Below the pieces are notes generated by a model. That model worked only from the letters and a program-made list of their open reading frames with translations. It made no database searches and was not told where the DNA came from. From contig NZ_MLAR01000001.1 of the NCBI RefSeq assembly GCF_002272925.1, forward strand, positions 124,001-188,000: a stretch of 64,000 nt of DNA. The letters are read 5' to 3'. Origin of the DNA: Helicobacter sp. 13S00401-1. GTDB lineage: Bacteria; Campylobacterota; Campylobacteria; Campylobacterales; Helicobacteraceae. The position numbers and the translations under genes were made by a program. The first letter of the stretch is position 1. The number at the start of each line of letters is the position of its first letter. Below are positions 53,830-64,000 of this stretch, piece by piece.

Positions 53830-55635
53830 CTATCTTTTTAGATTTATAGCTTCTTTAGTTAAGTCATCACCAGTTGTAAAGGCTTTAGCGTTCATTGAGT
53901 AGCCTCTTTGCATAAGGATTAAATCAGTTAAAGCAGTGCTTAAGTCAACATTACTTGTCTCAACATAGCCTTGCATGATCTTGCCATTTTTAAGATTAGA
54001 ATCTTCATCCCAAACTAACTTTGGATCTCCACTAGCTAGTCCTTGCTGGCCATTAATAGTTCTTGGATCTAGGGCAAAAAGATTCCCACCTACTTTTTTA
54101 AGCCCTTGGTCATTAGCAAACATAGCAAGGCCTACTCTTCCTATGGCTTCATTTTGTCCATTACTAAAACTTAGGCTAATTATCCCCTCATCATTAATAC
54201 GAATATCTCTAAGCTCGCCTCTTTCTTTTCCATCTTGCGTAGTTTTATTAATCCTAGAATCTGCATAAGCCTTATTAGAGCTATCTTTTAAAGTCAAAAC
54301 TATGTCTTTGTTATCTAGAAAAGGTATATCTAAGTCTTTAGTTATAGCTTTACCATTTTTATCAAAACTTATAACACCTTCTGTAAAGTTCTTAGAAACC
54401 ATCATATGATCGCCACCAAACTCATATATAGCACTTCTAGTATTCCAAGTTTCTGGTGTAGTTTGAGGGCCTGTGTCATCCCCACTATTAACTAAAAGAT
54501 AGTCTGTTCTTAAAGCATACTTCTTTCCAGTTGAATCATAAACTTCTGTAGTAGTGCTATAAGTTGGTACATTTAGGTTAGTTCCTAATATGCTTTCACC
54601 CTTAGCAAAACTATCATTACTCCCATTTAGTCCTAGTCTTTCAAAAAGCTTACCAGCTACTTTTATCTTTAAGGTATCATCATCAGAGTTTTTTAAAACT
54701 AAAGTACTTTTTGGATATATAGCTCCTTTAGCATCCCTACTTAAATCCAAATCAAGCCCTGTATCTCTTTGTATAAGATACTGAAGCTGACCTATGGTAT
54801 GAAACTTATTTTCTGAAGAAGTGCCATCACCATAGCTGTATTTATACTCTTTAACTTGACCATTTTTATCTGTGATAGTTATAGTCCCATCACTATATGC
54901 GCTTGGATTTAACATATCTTTATCAGTGTTGGCAATGGCGTTTAAATCTTGGTTAAAAAACCTTGCTTCATTAAACACATGCCCTTCAGTATAAGCACTA
55001 ACTATGCTTTTAAAATCTTTAGTTCGGTTTAAATTCACATTTAGATTAACTTTAGTAGTCTCAACTGGTGCATAACTTATATCAGGTGGGATGGCTATAG
55101 GCTTCATAACTCCAGTTGCTAGCTTTTTAAGGTCACCTTCTGGATCTTGACTAGCTTTAAAAGTATCATTTTGTATCTTGCCTAGGTTTACGCCATAAAG
55201 GTAGTAGCCTTGGGCATTAACTAAGTAGCCATCACTATCCATACTAAAATCCCCATTTCTAGTAAAGAAGTTTTGATCTGGAGAGCTTTCTTTATAGCCA
55301 TTTTTATCTATCTCAAATGTACCATTTTTATCTTTACCAACTACTAGCCAACCCTTACCAGTAAAAGCCACACTAGTAGGATTATCAACCTTTCTTAAGT
55401 CGCCTAACTTAGTATCTATGTTATTGCTACCACCTGTGACACCATAGCTAAAATCATTATTAGTAACAGTACTAGAGTTCATAGAATCTAAGTTTTTAGA
55501 AAAAAGTGTTTTAAACTCTGGTGTATTAGCCTTGTAGCCATTAGTATTAACATTAGCTATATTATTTGAAATGCTATCTAAGCCAAACTGATGAGTTTTG
55601 ATTCCAGAAACTGCATTTAATAAAGTGTCATTCAT
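53830..55635 (-). CDS. flgE2: Second flagellar hook protein (FlgE2 type)
   Basis: A 601-residue hook-family protein. The N-terminus MNDTLLNAVSGIKTHQFG with SNNIANVNTNGYKANTPEFK and the C-terminus SNVDLSTALTDLILMQRGYSMNAKAF are the axial-protein helices. It matches H. pylori HP0908 in size and N-terminus rather than the 717-residue FlgE. The frame extends to TTG at 55650, but ATG 55635 has GGAG 8-10 bases upstream and fits the H. pylori start. A near-perfect sigma-54 promoter lies 36 bases upstream. It follows flgD. Confidence 0.93.
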   Translation of the reverse strand: MNDTLLNAVSGIKTHQFGLDSISNNIANVNTNGYKANTPEFKTLFSKNLDSMNSSTVTNNDFSYGVTGGSNNIDTKLGDLRKVDNPTSVAFTGKGWLVVGKDKNGTFEIDKNGYKESSPDQNFFTRNGDFSMDSDGYLVNAQGYYLYGVNLGKIQNDTFKASQDPEGDLKKLATGVMKPIAIPPDISYAPVETTKVNLNVNLNRTKDFKSIVSAYTEGHVFNEARFFNQDLNAIANTDKDMLNPSAYSDGTITITDKNGQVKEYKYSYGDGTSSENKFHTIGQLQYLIQRDTGLDLDLSRDAKGAIYPKSTLVLKNSDDDTLKIKVAGKLFERLGLNGSNDSFAKGESILGTNLNVPTYSTTTEVYDSTGKKYALRTDYLLVNSGDDTGPQTTPETWNTRSAIYEFGGDHMMVSKNFTEGVISFDKNGKAITKDLDIPFLDNKDIVLTLKDSSNKAYADSRINKTTQDGKERGELRDIRINDEGIISLSFSNGQNEAIGRVGLAMFANDQGLKKVGGNLFALDPRTINGQQGLASGDPKLVWDEDSNLKNGKIMQGYVETSNVDLSTALTDLILMQRGYSMNAKAFTTGDDLTKEAINLKR

Positions 55636-55670
55636 ATTTGTTGGCTCCAATATTTACTTATATAGCTTGA

Positions 55671-55687
55671 AAGCAAAAGCTGTGCCT
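55671..55687 (-). promoter_or_regulatory. Sigma-54 (RpoN) promoter of flgE2
   Basis: The minus strand reads AAGGCACAGCTTTTGCTTT. GGCAC-N5-TTGCT matches the RpoN consensus fully at the invariant positions, with GG (55686-55685) and GC (55674-55673) 10 bases apart. It sits in the 86-base gap between flgD and flgE2, so flgE2 can be transcribed separately from flgD. Confidence 0.88.
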
Positions 55688-55721
55688 TTTAGGGAGGCTA
55701 GACTTTTAACTTAAATAGGTT

Positions 55722-56993
55722 TTAAATCTTTGCTTGACTTTGAAGGCTAGAGCTTAGAGGACTTATATTTAAAGGGTTTTTAATACTGCTTAAGGGATCT
55801 TTACTAGTTTCAGAATCACTATTTTGAGTACTTGCTACTTGAGTATTACTAGCTGAGTGCTTCTTTGCTTCTTGGGCTTGTTTTTTATTTAACTCTTCTA
55901 TCTTTCTTATACCTTCTTCTTGAGCTAGATCTCTAGGTGATTTAGTAGTTTGAGGTTTAGTGCTAGTATCTAGTGGATTAGAAATCTTAGCTTCTTCATG
56001 GCTAGTTTTAGGGAGGCTAGCTGCAAGATTAGCGCTTGGTAAAGGTATGTCTTTAGAATCTGTTTTAGATTCCATTTTAGGGTTAGAATCCATACTTTCT
56101 AGTGGCTTAGTATCTAAGCTTTTATCTATGCTACTTACTTCTTGTTTTAAGTCTTCTAAGGATTTATTTTGATTTATAGCATGGTGTGGGTAAAACTCTA
56201 TAGCGCTTTTTAGTGGCAATACTAACTCACCTAGTCTCATTAAAGGTGTACCTTTATCAAAGATAATGCTTTGTATTTCACCACGACCAAAACGAGTTTC
56301 ATTGTACTTATTAGTATGTTCATCAAGATTATACTTAGCAACTATCTTATAGTTACCTTTAGGTACTTGCTTACCATTATCATCTTTACCATCCCATGTA
56401 AAGTCTATGTAGCCTTTTTGATTATTCTTAGAATCTAGGGGGATGGTTTTTACTATGTCGTTGTTTTTATCTAGTATCTCTATGCTTGCTTTACCCTTAC
56501 TTGCATCTATCTTATCATCAAAGTAGAGAGAAAAGTTCACTTTATCACCCTTAAAATCAACCCCCATAACATCAGTTTCTGCTATCTTTCCTATCATAGA
56601 AACTGTATTAAGTGAGTTACTTTGTGCGGCTTGGGCCATACTCGCAACACTTTCTTTCATACCTTTATCTAAATCTTCTAGGCTTTTTTTCATCTGTCCT
56701 TGAAAGTCTCTTAAGCTAGCATTGGTCTCTTGAGTGCTTTTCATAGCAGAGGCTACTTCTTTCATAGCTTTTTTATTTTCTTCTTGCATCTCTACTTGGG
56801 TAAGCTGGGCAGTTTGGGAGATTATCTTATCAGTTTCCATAGGAGCTGTTGGATCTTGATTTTTAAGCTGTTCTAAGAAAAGCTTCATAAAGGCATCTGT
56901 ATCCATACCATTAGTTAGTTTATGTGAGCTTTCTTTTTTCTTTTCAGCTTGGGCTGCTTCAAAGCCTGTGACTTTGTTTAAATCTATAGCCAT
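55722..56993 (-). CDS. flgD: Flagellar hook-capping protein FlgD
   Basis: A 423-residue hook cap. The N-terminal region has DAFMKLFLEQLKNQDPTAPM and SQTAQLTQVEMQEENKKAM, the diagnostic FlgD block. The central part (about residues 130-260) has the Ig/Tudor-like fold with TWDGKDDNGKQVPKGNYKI. The C-terminal 130 residues are Ser/Lys/Gln-rich and of low complexity, which lengthens it beyond the usual 220-300. In H. pylori, fliK precedes flgD; here the upstream gene is a DUF374 acyltransferase. Confidence 0.93.
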   Translation of the reverse strand: MAIDLNKVTGFEAAQAEKKKESSHKLTNGMDTDAFMKLFLEQLKNQDPTAPMETDKIISQTAQLTQVEMQEENKKAMKEVASAMKSTQETNASLRDFQGQMKKSLEDLDKGMKESVASMAQAAQSNSLNTVSMIGKIAETDVMGVDFKGDKVNFSLYFDDKIDASKGKASIEILDKNNDIVKTIPLDSKNNQKGYIDFTWDGKDDNGKQVPKGNYKIVAKYNLDEHTNKYNETRFGRGEIQSIIFDKGTPLMRLGELVLPLKSAIEFYPHHAINQNKSLEDLKQEVSSIDKSLDTKPLESMDSNPKMESKTDSKDIPLPSANLAASLPKTSHEEAKISNPLDTSTKPQTTKSPRDLAQEEGIRKIEELNKKQAQEAKKHSASNTQVASTQNSDSETSKDPLSSIKNPLNISPLSSSLQSQAKI

Positions 56994-57029
56994 GTTAGAT
57001 CCTTAAGCTTAGTAGTAAGGATCTACAAG

Positions 57030-57638
57030 CTATATTTGTTCCATTTGCTCTCTTATATAAACCTTAGCCTCTTCTATATCACTAGGTAAATTTATAGGAC
57101 CTTTAAAATAGTAATCTATAGTACAAAAAGGCTTAGGTATACCAAATCTATCCCAAGTTTTTAACTCCCAAGACTTTGAGTACTTAACCACACATAGATA
57201 TATAGGGACTTTTGATTTTTGAGATAAAACTATAGCGCCATCTTTTACGTCGTGATAAGGGCCTTTTGGGCCATCTGGAGTTATAAAAAGGTCTTTGCCT
57301 TCTTTTAGTACTTTTAAAGACTTAAGCAAGGCTTTAAATCCATCTTGGTTAGTACTACCTCTAATAGACCTAAGTTTAAAAAGCCCTAAAGTCTTTTCTA
57401 TTAAATCCCCATCATTATGAGTACTAGTTATAAAATATAAATCTTGTATCTTTTTAACTTTGTCATATAAAAAAGGCATCATTAAAAAGTTACCATGCCA
57501 ACATACTGCTATAAAATTAGATTCTAAAGGGTCTAGATGATATCTCTTCTTAGAGCTAAGATAGATAAGCCACATTAGGATATAAACTAATGGTGGAGCA
57601 ACTACTCTTAGAATCTTTTTCTTAAGTTTTTTTAACAA
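57030..57638 (-). CDS. DUF374 lysophospholipid acyltransferase-like protein
   Basis: A 202-residue membrane-associated protein of the LPLAT superfamily. It begins with a hydrophobic segment ([15 protein letters not shown]), followed by [13 protein letters not shown] (catalytic His), [12 protein letters not shown] and [17 protein letters not shown], which define DUF374. It may acylate a lipid or lipid A precursor; the substrate is unknown. Its start overlaps the miaB stop by 7 bases, the same pairing as in H. pylori. Confidence 0.84.
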   Translation of the reverse strand: MLKKLKKKILRVVAPPLVYILMWLIYLSSKKRYHLDPLESNFIAVCWHGNFLMMPFLYDKVKKIQDLYFITSTHNDGDLIEKTLGLFKLRSIRGSTNQDGFKALLKSLKVLKEGKDLFITPDGPKGPYHDVKDGAIVLSQKSKVPIYLCVVKYSKSWELKTWDRFGIPKPFCTIDYYFKGPINLPSDIEEAKVYIREQMEQI

Positions 57639-58966
57639 GGGCTTCCATATAAAGTAGCATTTCTAACATGAGTTACTTTTATATCTACAAACTCACCTAA
57701 GTTAAAAAACTTATCTTCTATCTTAACTAGGCGGTTTGTATCACTTCTGCCTTCGCTAAAGGTTTCTATCTCACTTTGCTTGTTGTTTTCAATTAAGATT
57801 TTATGCACTTTGCCAAGCTCTGCTTGTGAGTTCTCAGTTAATATCTTTTTGTGTAAATCTTGAAGCCTTTGAAGCCTTTGTTTTGCTATCTCTTTTGGAA
57901 CCTTGCCTTCTTCCCATGTGCTTGCTGGTGTAAAAGGTCTAGGAGAGTAGATAAAACTATATAAAGTATCAAATCTAACATATTCTAAAACACTCATAGA
58001 TTCCATAAAGTCTTCTTCACTTTCACCTACAAAGCCAACTATGATATCAGTGCTTATACCAACATCAGGGAGTAACTTTTTAAGATAGTCTATGCGGTTT
58101 AAATACCACTCCTTAGAGTAGCCTCTTTTCATGGACTTTAAAATCTTAGTAGAGCCAGATTGAAGAGGTATATGTATACTTTTACATACTTTAGGATTTT
58201 TAGCAAACTCTTCTAAAAAAGCATCATCCATATGCAAAGGATGAGGGCTAGTAAAACGTATACGCTCTATGCCTTCTATCTTAGATAACTCACTTAAAAG
58301 CTGTGTAAAGTCTATCTTTGGATGAGGTACGCTAAAGCGTGCGCCATAATTATTAACATTTTGCCCTAGTAAAAGTAGCTCTTTTACTCCACTACTTGCA
58401 AGCTTAGAAGCCTCTTTTAGTAATAAATCTAGAGGGATTGAAATCTCTTTTCCCCTAGTATGAGGAACTATGCAATAAGCACAGTGTTTATCACAACCTA
58501 TGCTTATGTTTAAAAGGGCTTTAAAGTTTGAATTTACATTTTTTGAAAACATATAAAGACTATCATCATAGTCTAAGGCTACTTCAACTGCCTTTGGCTG
58601 ATGTATAACTTGGCTAATCTTAGAGATATTTCTAGCTCCTAGTACAAAGTCTACATTTTTAGCTTTTTTTAAGATCTTTTCTCCCAAAGCTGAAGCAGTA
58701 CAGCCACAAACTCCTATCTTTGCACCTTTTTTTTTAATCTTTTCAAAAGCACCTATCTCACTAAAAAGTTTGTTTTCAGGCTTTTCTCTAACTGAACAAG
58801 TATTAATCAAGATTAAGTCAGCTTCTTTTACATCTTCTGTAAGAGAGTAGTTTTCTTTCTCTCTAAGCTCAGCTATTAAATGCTCGCTATCTCTTACATT
58901 CATAGCACAGCCTAGAGTTTCGATATAGAGTTTTTTTGAAGGTTTAGATTCTAAAAAGTTATGCAT
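57632..58966 (-). CDS. miaB: tRNA-2-methylthio-N6-dimethylallyladenosine synthase
   Basis: A 444-residue radical-SAM methylthiotransferase acting on A37 of tRNA. The N-terminal cluster Cys residues are in [23 protein letters not shown] and VCGCTAS. The radical-SAM motif is CDKHCAYC (CxxxCxxC), and a TRAM domain ends the protein. Length is normal. A run of nine A in the coding strand (58727-58735, KIKKKGAK) is a possible slippage site. Confidence 0.95.
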   Translation of the reverse strand: MHNFLESKPSKKLYIETLGCAMNVRDSEHLIAELREKENYSLTEDVKEADLILINTCSVREKPENKLFSEIGAFEKIKKKGAKIGVCGCTASALGEKILKKAKNVDFVLGARNISKISQVIHQPKAVEVALDYDDSLYMFSKNVNSNFKALLNISIGCDKHCAYCIVPHTRGKEISIPLDLLLKEASKLASSGVKELLLLGQNVNNYGARFSVPHPKIDFTQLLSELSKIEGIERIRFTSPHPLHMDDAFLEEFAKNPKVCKSIHIPLQSGSTKILKSMKRGYSKEWYLNRIDYLKKLLPDVGISTDIIVGFVGESEEDFMESMSVLEYVRFDTLYSFIYSPRPFTPASTWEEGKVPKEIAKQRLQRLQDLHKKILTENSQAELGKVHKILIENNKQSEIETFSEGRSDTNRLVKIEDKFFNLGEFVDIKVTHVRNATLYGSPC

Positions 58967-58996
58967 AAAATATCTTTGGATTTAAAATCTAAAAGA

Positions 58997-59242
58997 TTAA
59001 AGCAAATGAAGTTCATAGATATAGTCTTTTTCATCAAGACCATACTTTATCTCTCTTAAAAAGCAAGTTTTACCTTTTGATGTAAAAGTAGATATAGCTT
59101 TTTTTAGATCTTTTTCAGAGTTATCTTTATCAAGATAGAAGATTTTTCCTCTTTTATGTTCATTTGCTATCTTTAAAATATCAGCAAGTGAGCTAATCTT
59201 ACAGTCTTGTTTTAAGTCCATTTTTGCTAGTTTTAAGTCCAT
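58997..59242 (-). CDS. HP0268-family small nuclease-like protein
   Basis: An 81-residue protein with an alternating alpha/beta pattern: KRGKIFYLDKD, KDLKKAISTFTSKGKTCFLRE and LDEKDYIYELHLL. Its size, ending and place beside miaB match H. pylori HP0268, reported as a nicking nuclease. The gene begins with a duplicated heptad-like stretch, MDLKLAK-MDLKQD; the first ATG follows AAGG and is used. The nuclease role is by similarity and synteny only. Confidence 0.75.
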   Translation of the reverse strand: MDLKLAKMDLKQDCKISSLADILKIANEHKRGKIFYLDKDNSEKDLKKAISTFTSKGKTCFLREIKYGLDEKDYIYELHLL

Positions 59243-59251
59243 GGTTTTTCC

Positions 59252-61561
<2,310 letters not shown>

Positions 61562-61575
61562 TTAAGGTCCTTGTT

Positions 61576-62715
61576 TTAGTTAATAGCTAAGTTGATAAAG
61601 AGTTCTAAAAAGTTTTGATCTTTTATTAAAAACGGCTTATTTTCACTTTCAAAATAAAAGTTTATAAACTCATTATCTATCTGAGATATACAGTCAAATA
61701 TATGCTGTACATTCATACCTATGGAAAATTCTTCTTTTACATCAGTTTTAGTATCTATTATGATAGTAGCTGAAGATCCATTTATTCCGCTAAGTGATTT
61801 TAAAATTATCTCTTCAGGTTTAAAAGTAACTATTACTTTATCAGTTACAACTAGCACTTTTTTAAGCCCTTTTATTAACTCTTCTTTTCTAACTTTTATT
61901 TGAGTTAGATCGTTTTTAGGAAGAGCTTTTTTGTATTCTGGAAAGTTGGCATTAATTAGTTTGATATAAAGCTCTATATTTTCATTTACAACGCCTACCA
62001 TGTCGTTAATTTTTGTATTACTTTCTTCATTAGTAGAAGAGTTAAGATAAAGGTTAAAGTCGTTATTAAAGATTTTTATAACTTCATTAATACTATTTTT
62101 TGAGATTATTACGTTAAAAGGATCCTTATTGCTTTTTATCTCGTTTTCTACTACTGCAAGTCTTTTAGAATCTGTTGCAACTATATCTAGTTTGTTTTCA
62201 TTAAAGTCTAAAAAGATTCCTTGCATAGCAGGGTGTACTGCAGCTGAAGAGGAGTTACAAGCATGGAGTACTTTTTGTACTGATTTAACTAATAAAGTAG
62301 TTTCTACATTTAGTTTTTCCATATCTTGATAGTGATATTTAAATGCTTTGCTTTGATGTGCGTAAATAGGTAGTTTCATCTTGCTTCTACCTTGTTTTAT
62401 TATCACATACTCATTAAAGAGATCTATACTTACATCTTCATTTGAAAAAGATTTTATAGTGTTAAATAAAAGTTCGCCATTTATTGCACAGATAAAGTCT
62501 TCATTACTATTACTCTTAAAGTCTTTTATATCTATAAAGCTTCTTATGTATATGATTTGATTGTAGGCTTCTACTACTAATTTTGCATTTTCTATTCTTA
62601 AGAATATATTAGAAGTTATTTCTATAACTTTCTTGTTTAATGCATTTTGTGAGTTTGCTAGAGTGTTTTCAAATAGATTCTTATCTAGTTTAATACTCGC
62701 TTTTGAAACTTCCAT
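61576..62715 (-). CDS. dnaN: DNA polymerase III sliding clamp (beta subunit)
   Basis: A 379-residue clamp with three similar domains. ATDSKRLAVVENEI is the conserved middle-domain motif, and INDMVGVVNEN.ELYIKLINANFPEYKKALP leads to the third domain. The last residues (KDQNFLELFINLAIN) replace the usual MPMRL-type ending, as in other Campylobacterota. It lies between dnaA and gyrB in the ancestral order. Confidence 0.95.
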   Translation of the reverse strand: MEVSKASIKLDKNLFENTLANSQNALNKKVIEITSNIFLRIENAKLVVEAYNQIIYIRSFIDIKDFKSNSNEDFICAINGELLFNTIKSFSNEDVSIDLFNEYVIIKQGRSKMKLPIYAHQSKAFKYHYQDMEKLNVETTLLVKSVQKVLHACNSSSAAVHPAMQGIFLDFNENKLDIVATDSKRLAVVENEIKSNKDPFNVIISKNSINEVIKIFNNDFNLYLNSSTNEESNTKINDMVGVVNENIELYIKLINANFPEYKKALPKNDLTQIKVRKEELIKGLKKVLVVTDKVIVTFKPEEIILKSLSGINGSSATIIIDTKTDVKEEFSIGMNVQHIFDCISQIDNEFINFYFESENKPFLIKDQNFLELFINLAIN

Positions 62716-62922
62716 TTTTTCTCCTATAAGATATATAAAAAATATATTAGTAATAGTATGTGTGTGAATTAATTTTCTAATTCTAACTTTTTTTTGCCTA
62801 AAACATCTATTTTATGCATTTTAAAGTTAAAAATATCTAGTTTTAACCTGTGCCAAAACTCTTTGTTTTACTCCCTTTTTACTCACAAGTTACTCACATA
62901 TTTTTACTTTTTATAAAGTTTT
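62716..62922. other. dnaA-dnaN intergenic region with DnaA-box-like sites (possible oriC part)
   Basis: A 207-base AT-rich gap. Two direct copies of TTACTCACA lie at 62879-62887 and 62890-62898, 11 bases apart, each one mismatch from TTATTCACA. A third site, TGTGAATTA (62763-62771), is the complement of TAATTCACA, also one mismatch. Two-part origins flanking dnaA have been described in Campylobacterota. The part upstream of dnaA is outside the window. Confidence 0.5.
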
Positions 62923-64000
62923 TTAGTTTTTTATCTGGCTTATTATTTCATTTATAACCATTTTTGTTTGTTGATTTTCTTCTATCTCTTTAACTATGGT
63001 TTTCATTTGTTTGCTTATGGAGCTGTGGTCTTTCATATTTAGCTTTTTTGCGATACTTGGCATGCTTTCATTAATTAGTGTTCTTAGTATATATACACAT
63101 ACTTTTCTTGCAAAGGCTATATTTTTTAATCTTTTTTTGGATTTTAAGTCAGTTGGCTTTATATTTAGTATTTGGCAGACTGTTTGTATGATGCTATCCA
63201 TAGTGATATTTTCTTTACTACCTATGTTTATATTTTTTAAAGCATTATTTATCATATTGATATTTATATCTTGACCAGCCATCTCACTATAGACTTTTGC
63301 GCCAATTATTATGCCTTCAATCTTTCTCATATCTGAGCCCATGTGATTAGCTATGTAGCTAATTAGCTCTTCACTTATAGATATCTTATTAAGCTCGCAC
63401 TTTCTTTTTATGATATCCATCTTTGTGGTCATCTCAGGAGGTATTATTTGATTAATTAATGAGCCTTCTATTCTAGATCTAAGTCTTTTTTGTAGGCCTA
63501 TCATCTCAGCTGGAGAGATATTAGAAGCCATGATAATCTTTTTTTTATCTTTTTGAAGTTGTTCAAAAGTATGAAAGAACTCATCTTGAATCTTTTCTTT
63601 AGCATTAAAAAAAGCTACTTCATCAAGTAGTAAGTAGTCACAGTGTCTATATCTTTCACGAAATATATCCATGGTTTTAGTATCAAGACGTTTTATATAG
63701 TCATTTAAAAACTCTTCTGCAGTTATAAATATGACTTTTAACTCTGGCTTATTTTTAGTTACATAATTTCCTATAGCGTTTAGTAGGTGTGTTTTACCAA
63801 CTCCTGTGCTACCATAAATTAGTATAGTTTTGTACTGATAGTCACTATCCATAGCTATGCCCTTGCAGATGTTATAGGCTATCTTATTACTATCTCCTAC
63901 TGCAAACTCATCAAAGGTTAAAAATTCATTTAGTGAAGTAGTCGTCGCCTTAGTACTAAACTGTTTTGACTTAGTAAAAGTCTTACTAGCATTTACTTGT
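62923..64000 (-). CDS. dnaA: Chromosomal replication initiator DnaA (3' part)
   Basis: The reading frame is open to the window edge, so the N-terminus is missing. About 359 residues are present. FLTFDEFAVGDSNKIAYNI precedes the AAA+ domain with Walker A GSTGVGKTHLL, Walker B LLLDEV, sensor and ISPAEMIGLQKRLRSR motifs. The C-terminal DNA-binding domain includes ARKVCVYILRTLINESMPSIAKKL and MKDHSSISKQMK, which reads the DnaA box. The first Met at 63852 is internal, not the start. Confidence 0.97.
   Translation of the reverse strand, partial: QVNASKTFTKSKQFSTKATTTSLNEFLTFDEFAVGDSNKIAYNICKGIAMDSDYQYKTILIYGSTGVGKTHLLNAIGNYVTKNKPELKVIFITAEEFLNDYIKRLDTKTMDIFRERYRHCDYLLLDEVAFFNAKEKIQDEFFHTFEQLQKDKKKIIMASNISPAEMIGLQKRLRSRIEGSLINQIIPPEMTTKMDIIKRKCELNKISISEELISYIANHMGSDMRKIEGIIIGAKVYSEMAGQDININMINNALKNINIGSKENITMDSIIQTVCQILNIKPTDLKSKKRLKNIAFARKVCVYILRTLINESMPSIAKKLNMKDHSSISKQMKTIVKEIEENQQTKMVINEIISQIKN

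Overview
The window is a continuous, gene-dense, low-GC chromosomal segment from a flagellated member of Campylobacterota, most probably a Helicobacter-type genome. I infer this from gene content and gene order that I know from Helicobacter pylori: dnaA-dnaN-gyrB, the HP0268-family nuclease next to miaB and a DUF374 acyltransferase, rpsO next to flhA, the rluD/FN3/trmB/ftsE/ftsX/M23 run, two different hook proteins (717 and about 600 residues), NixA-type nickel permease, and scoA-scoB-atoE with a thiolase. The species cannot be named from the sequence alone. The ancestral dnaA-dnaN-gyrB order, amtB-glnK, moaD and a 3-hydroxybutyrate dehydrogenase suggest an enteric (non-pylori) Helicobacter or close relative; that is inference.

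Layout. 1-3.3 kb (+): small outer-membrane protein, Der GTPase, PHP-type histidinol-phosphatase, MoaD. 3.4-9.6 kb (-): nickel permease with a repeat-rich promoter, then a tightly coupled nitroreductase-nrdA-methyltransferase set, and tyrA. 9.7-14.6 kb: cupin, flgE with a sigma-54 promoter, GDP-fucose synthase, AMIN protein, aroK. 14.9-19.8 kb: glnK-amtB on the minus strand, then a PAS protein, a membrane-free chemoreceptor and an orphan DNA methyltransferase on the plus strand behind a 14-T tract. 19.8-22.4 kb (-): dapE, a membrane protein and an exported ATP-type DNA ligase. 22.5-31.0 kb (+): a long operon, fliQ-murB-[ybeY::rluA fusion]-FN3 lipoprotein-trmB-ftsE-ftsX-envC-like-yhcH-like. 31.2-34.8 kb: rpsO, flhA, isochorismatase-like hydrolase, gpt-like phosphoribosyltransferase.

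35.2-41.4 kb (-) is a catabolic operon for 3-hydroxybutyrate/acetoacetate: thiolase, two CoA-transferase subunits, AtoE transporter, 3-hydroxybutyrate dehydrogenase and a GntP-family permease. 41.7-51.0 kb (-): azlCD, dnaE, DUF465 protein, bcp, pheT, pheS; then a HIT protein and tRNA-Phe(GAA). 51.7-57.0 kb (-): a second small outer-membrane protein, tatD, DoxX-like protein, second hook protein (sigma-54 promoter) and flgD. 57.0-64.0 kb (-): DUF374 acyltransferase, miaB, HP0268-family protein, gyrB, dnaN and the 3' part of dnaA, with DnaA-box-like sites between dnaA and dnaN.

Most of the window is ordinary core genome; no prophage, insertion sequence, CRISPR array or restriction nuclease was seen. 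The most unusual points are the single-ORF fusion of YbeY to an RluA-family pseudouridine synthase, an azlD gene whose conserved core is readable only in the other two frames, a 12-bp periodic array in front of the nickel permease, a chemoreceptor whose zinc-binding domain seems to have lost its ligands, and a repeated 20-bp dyad between aroK and amtB.
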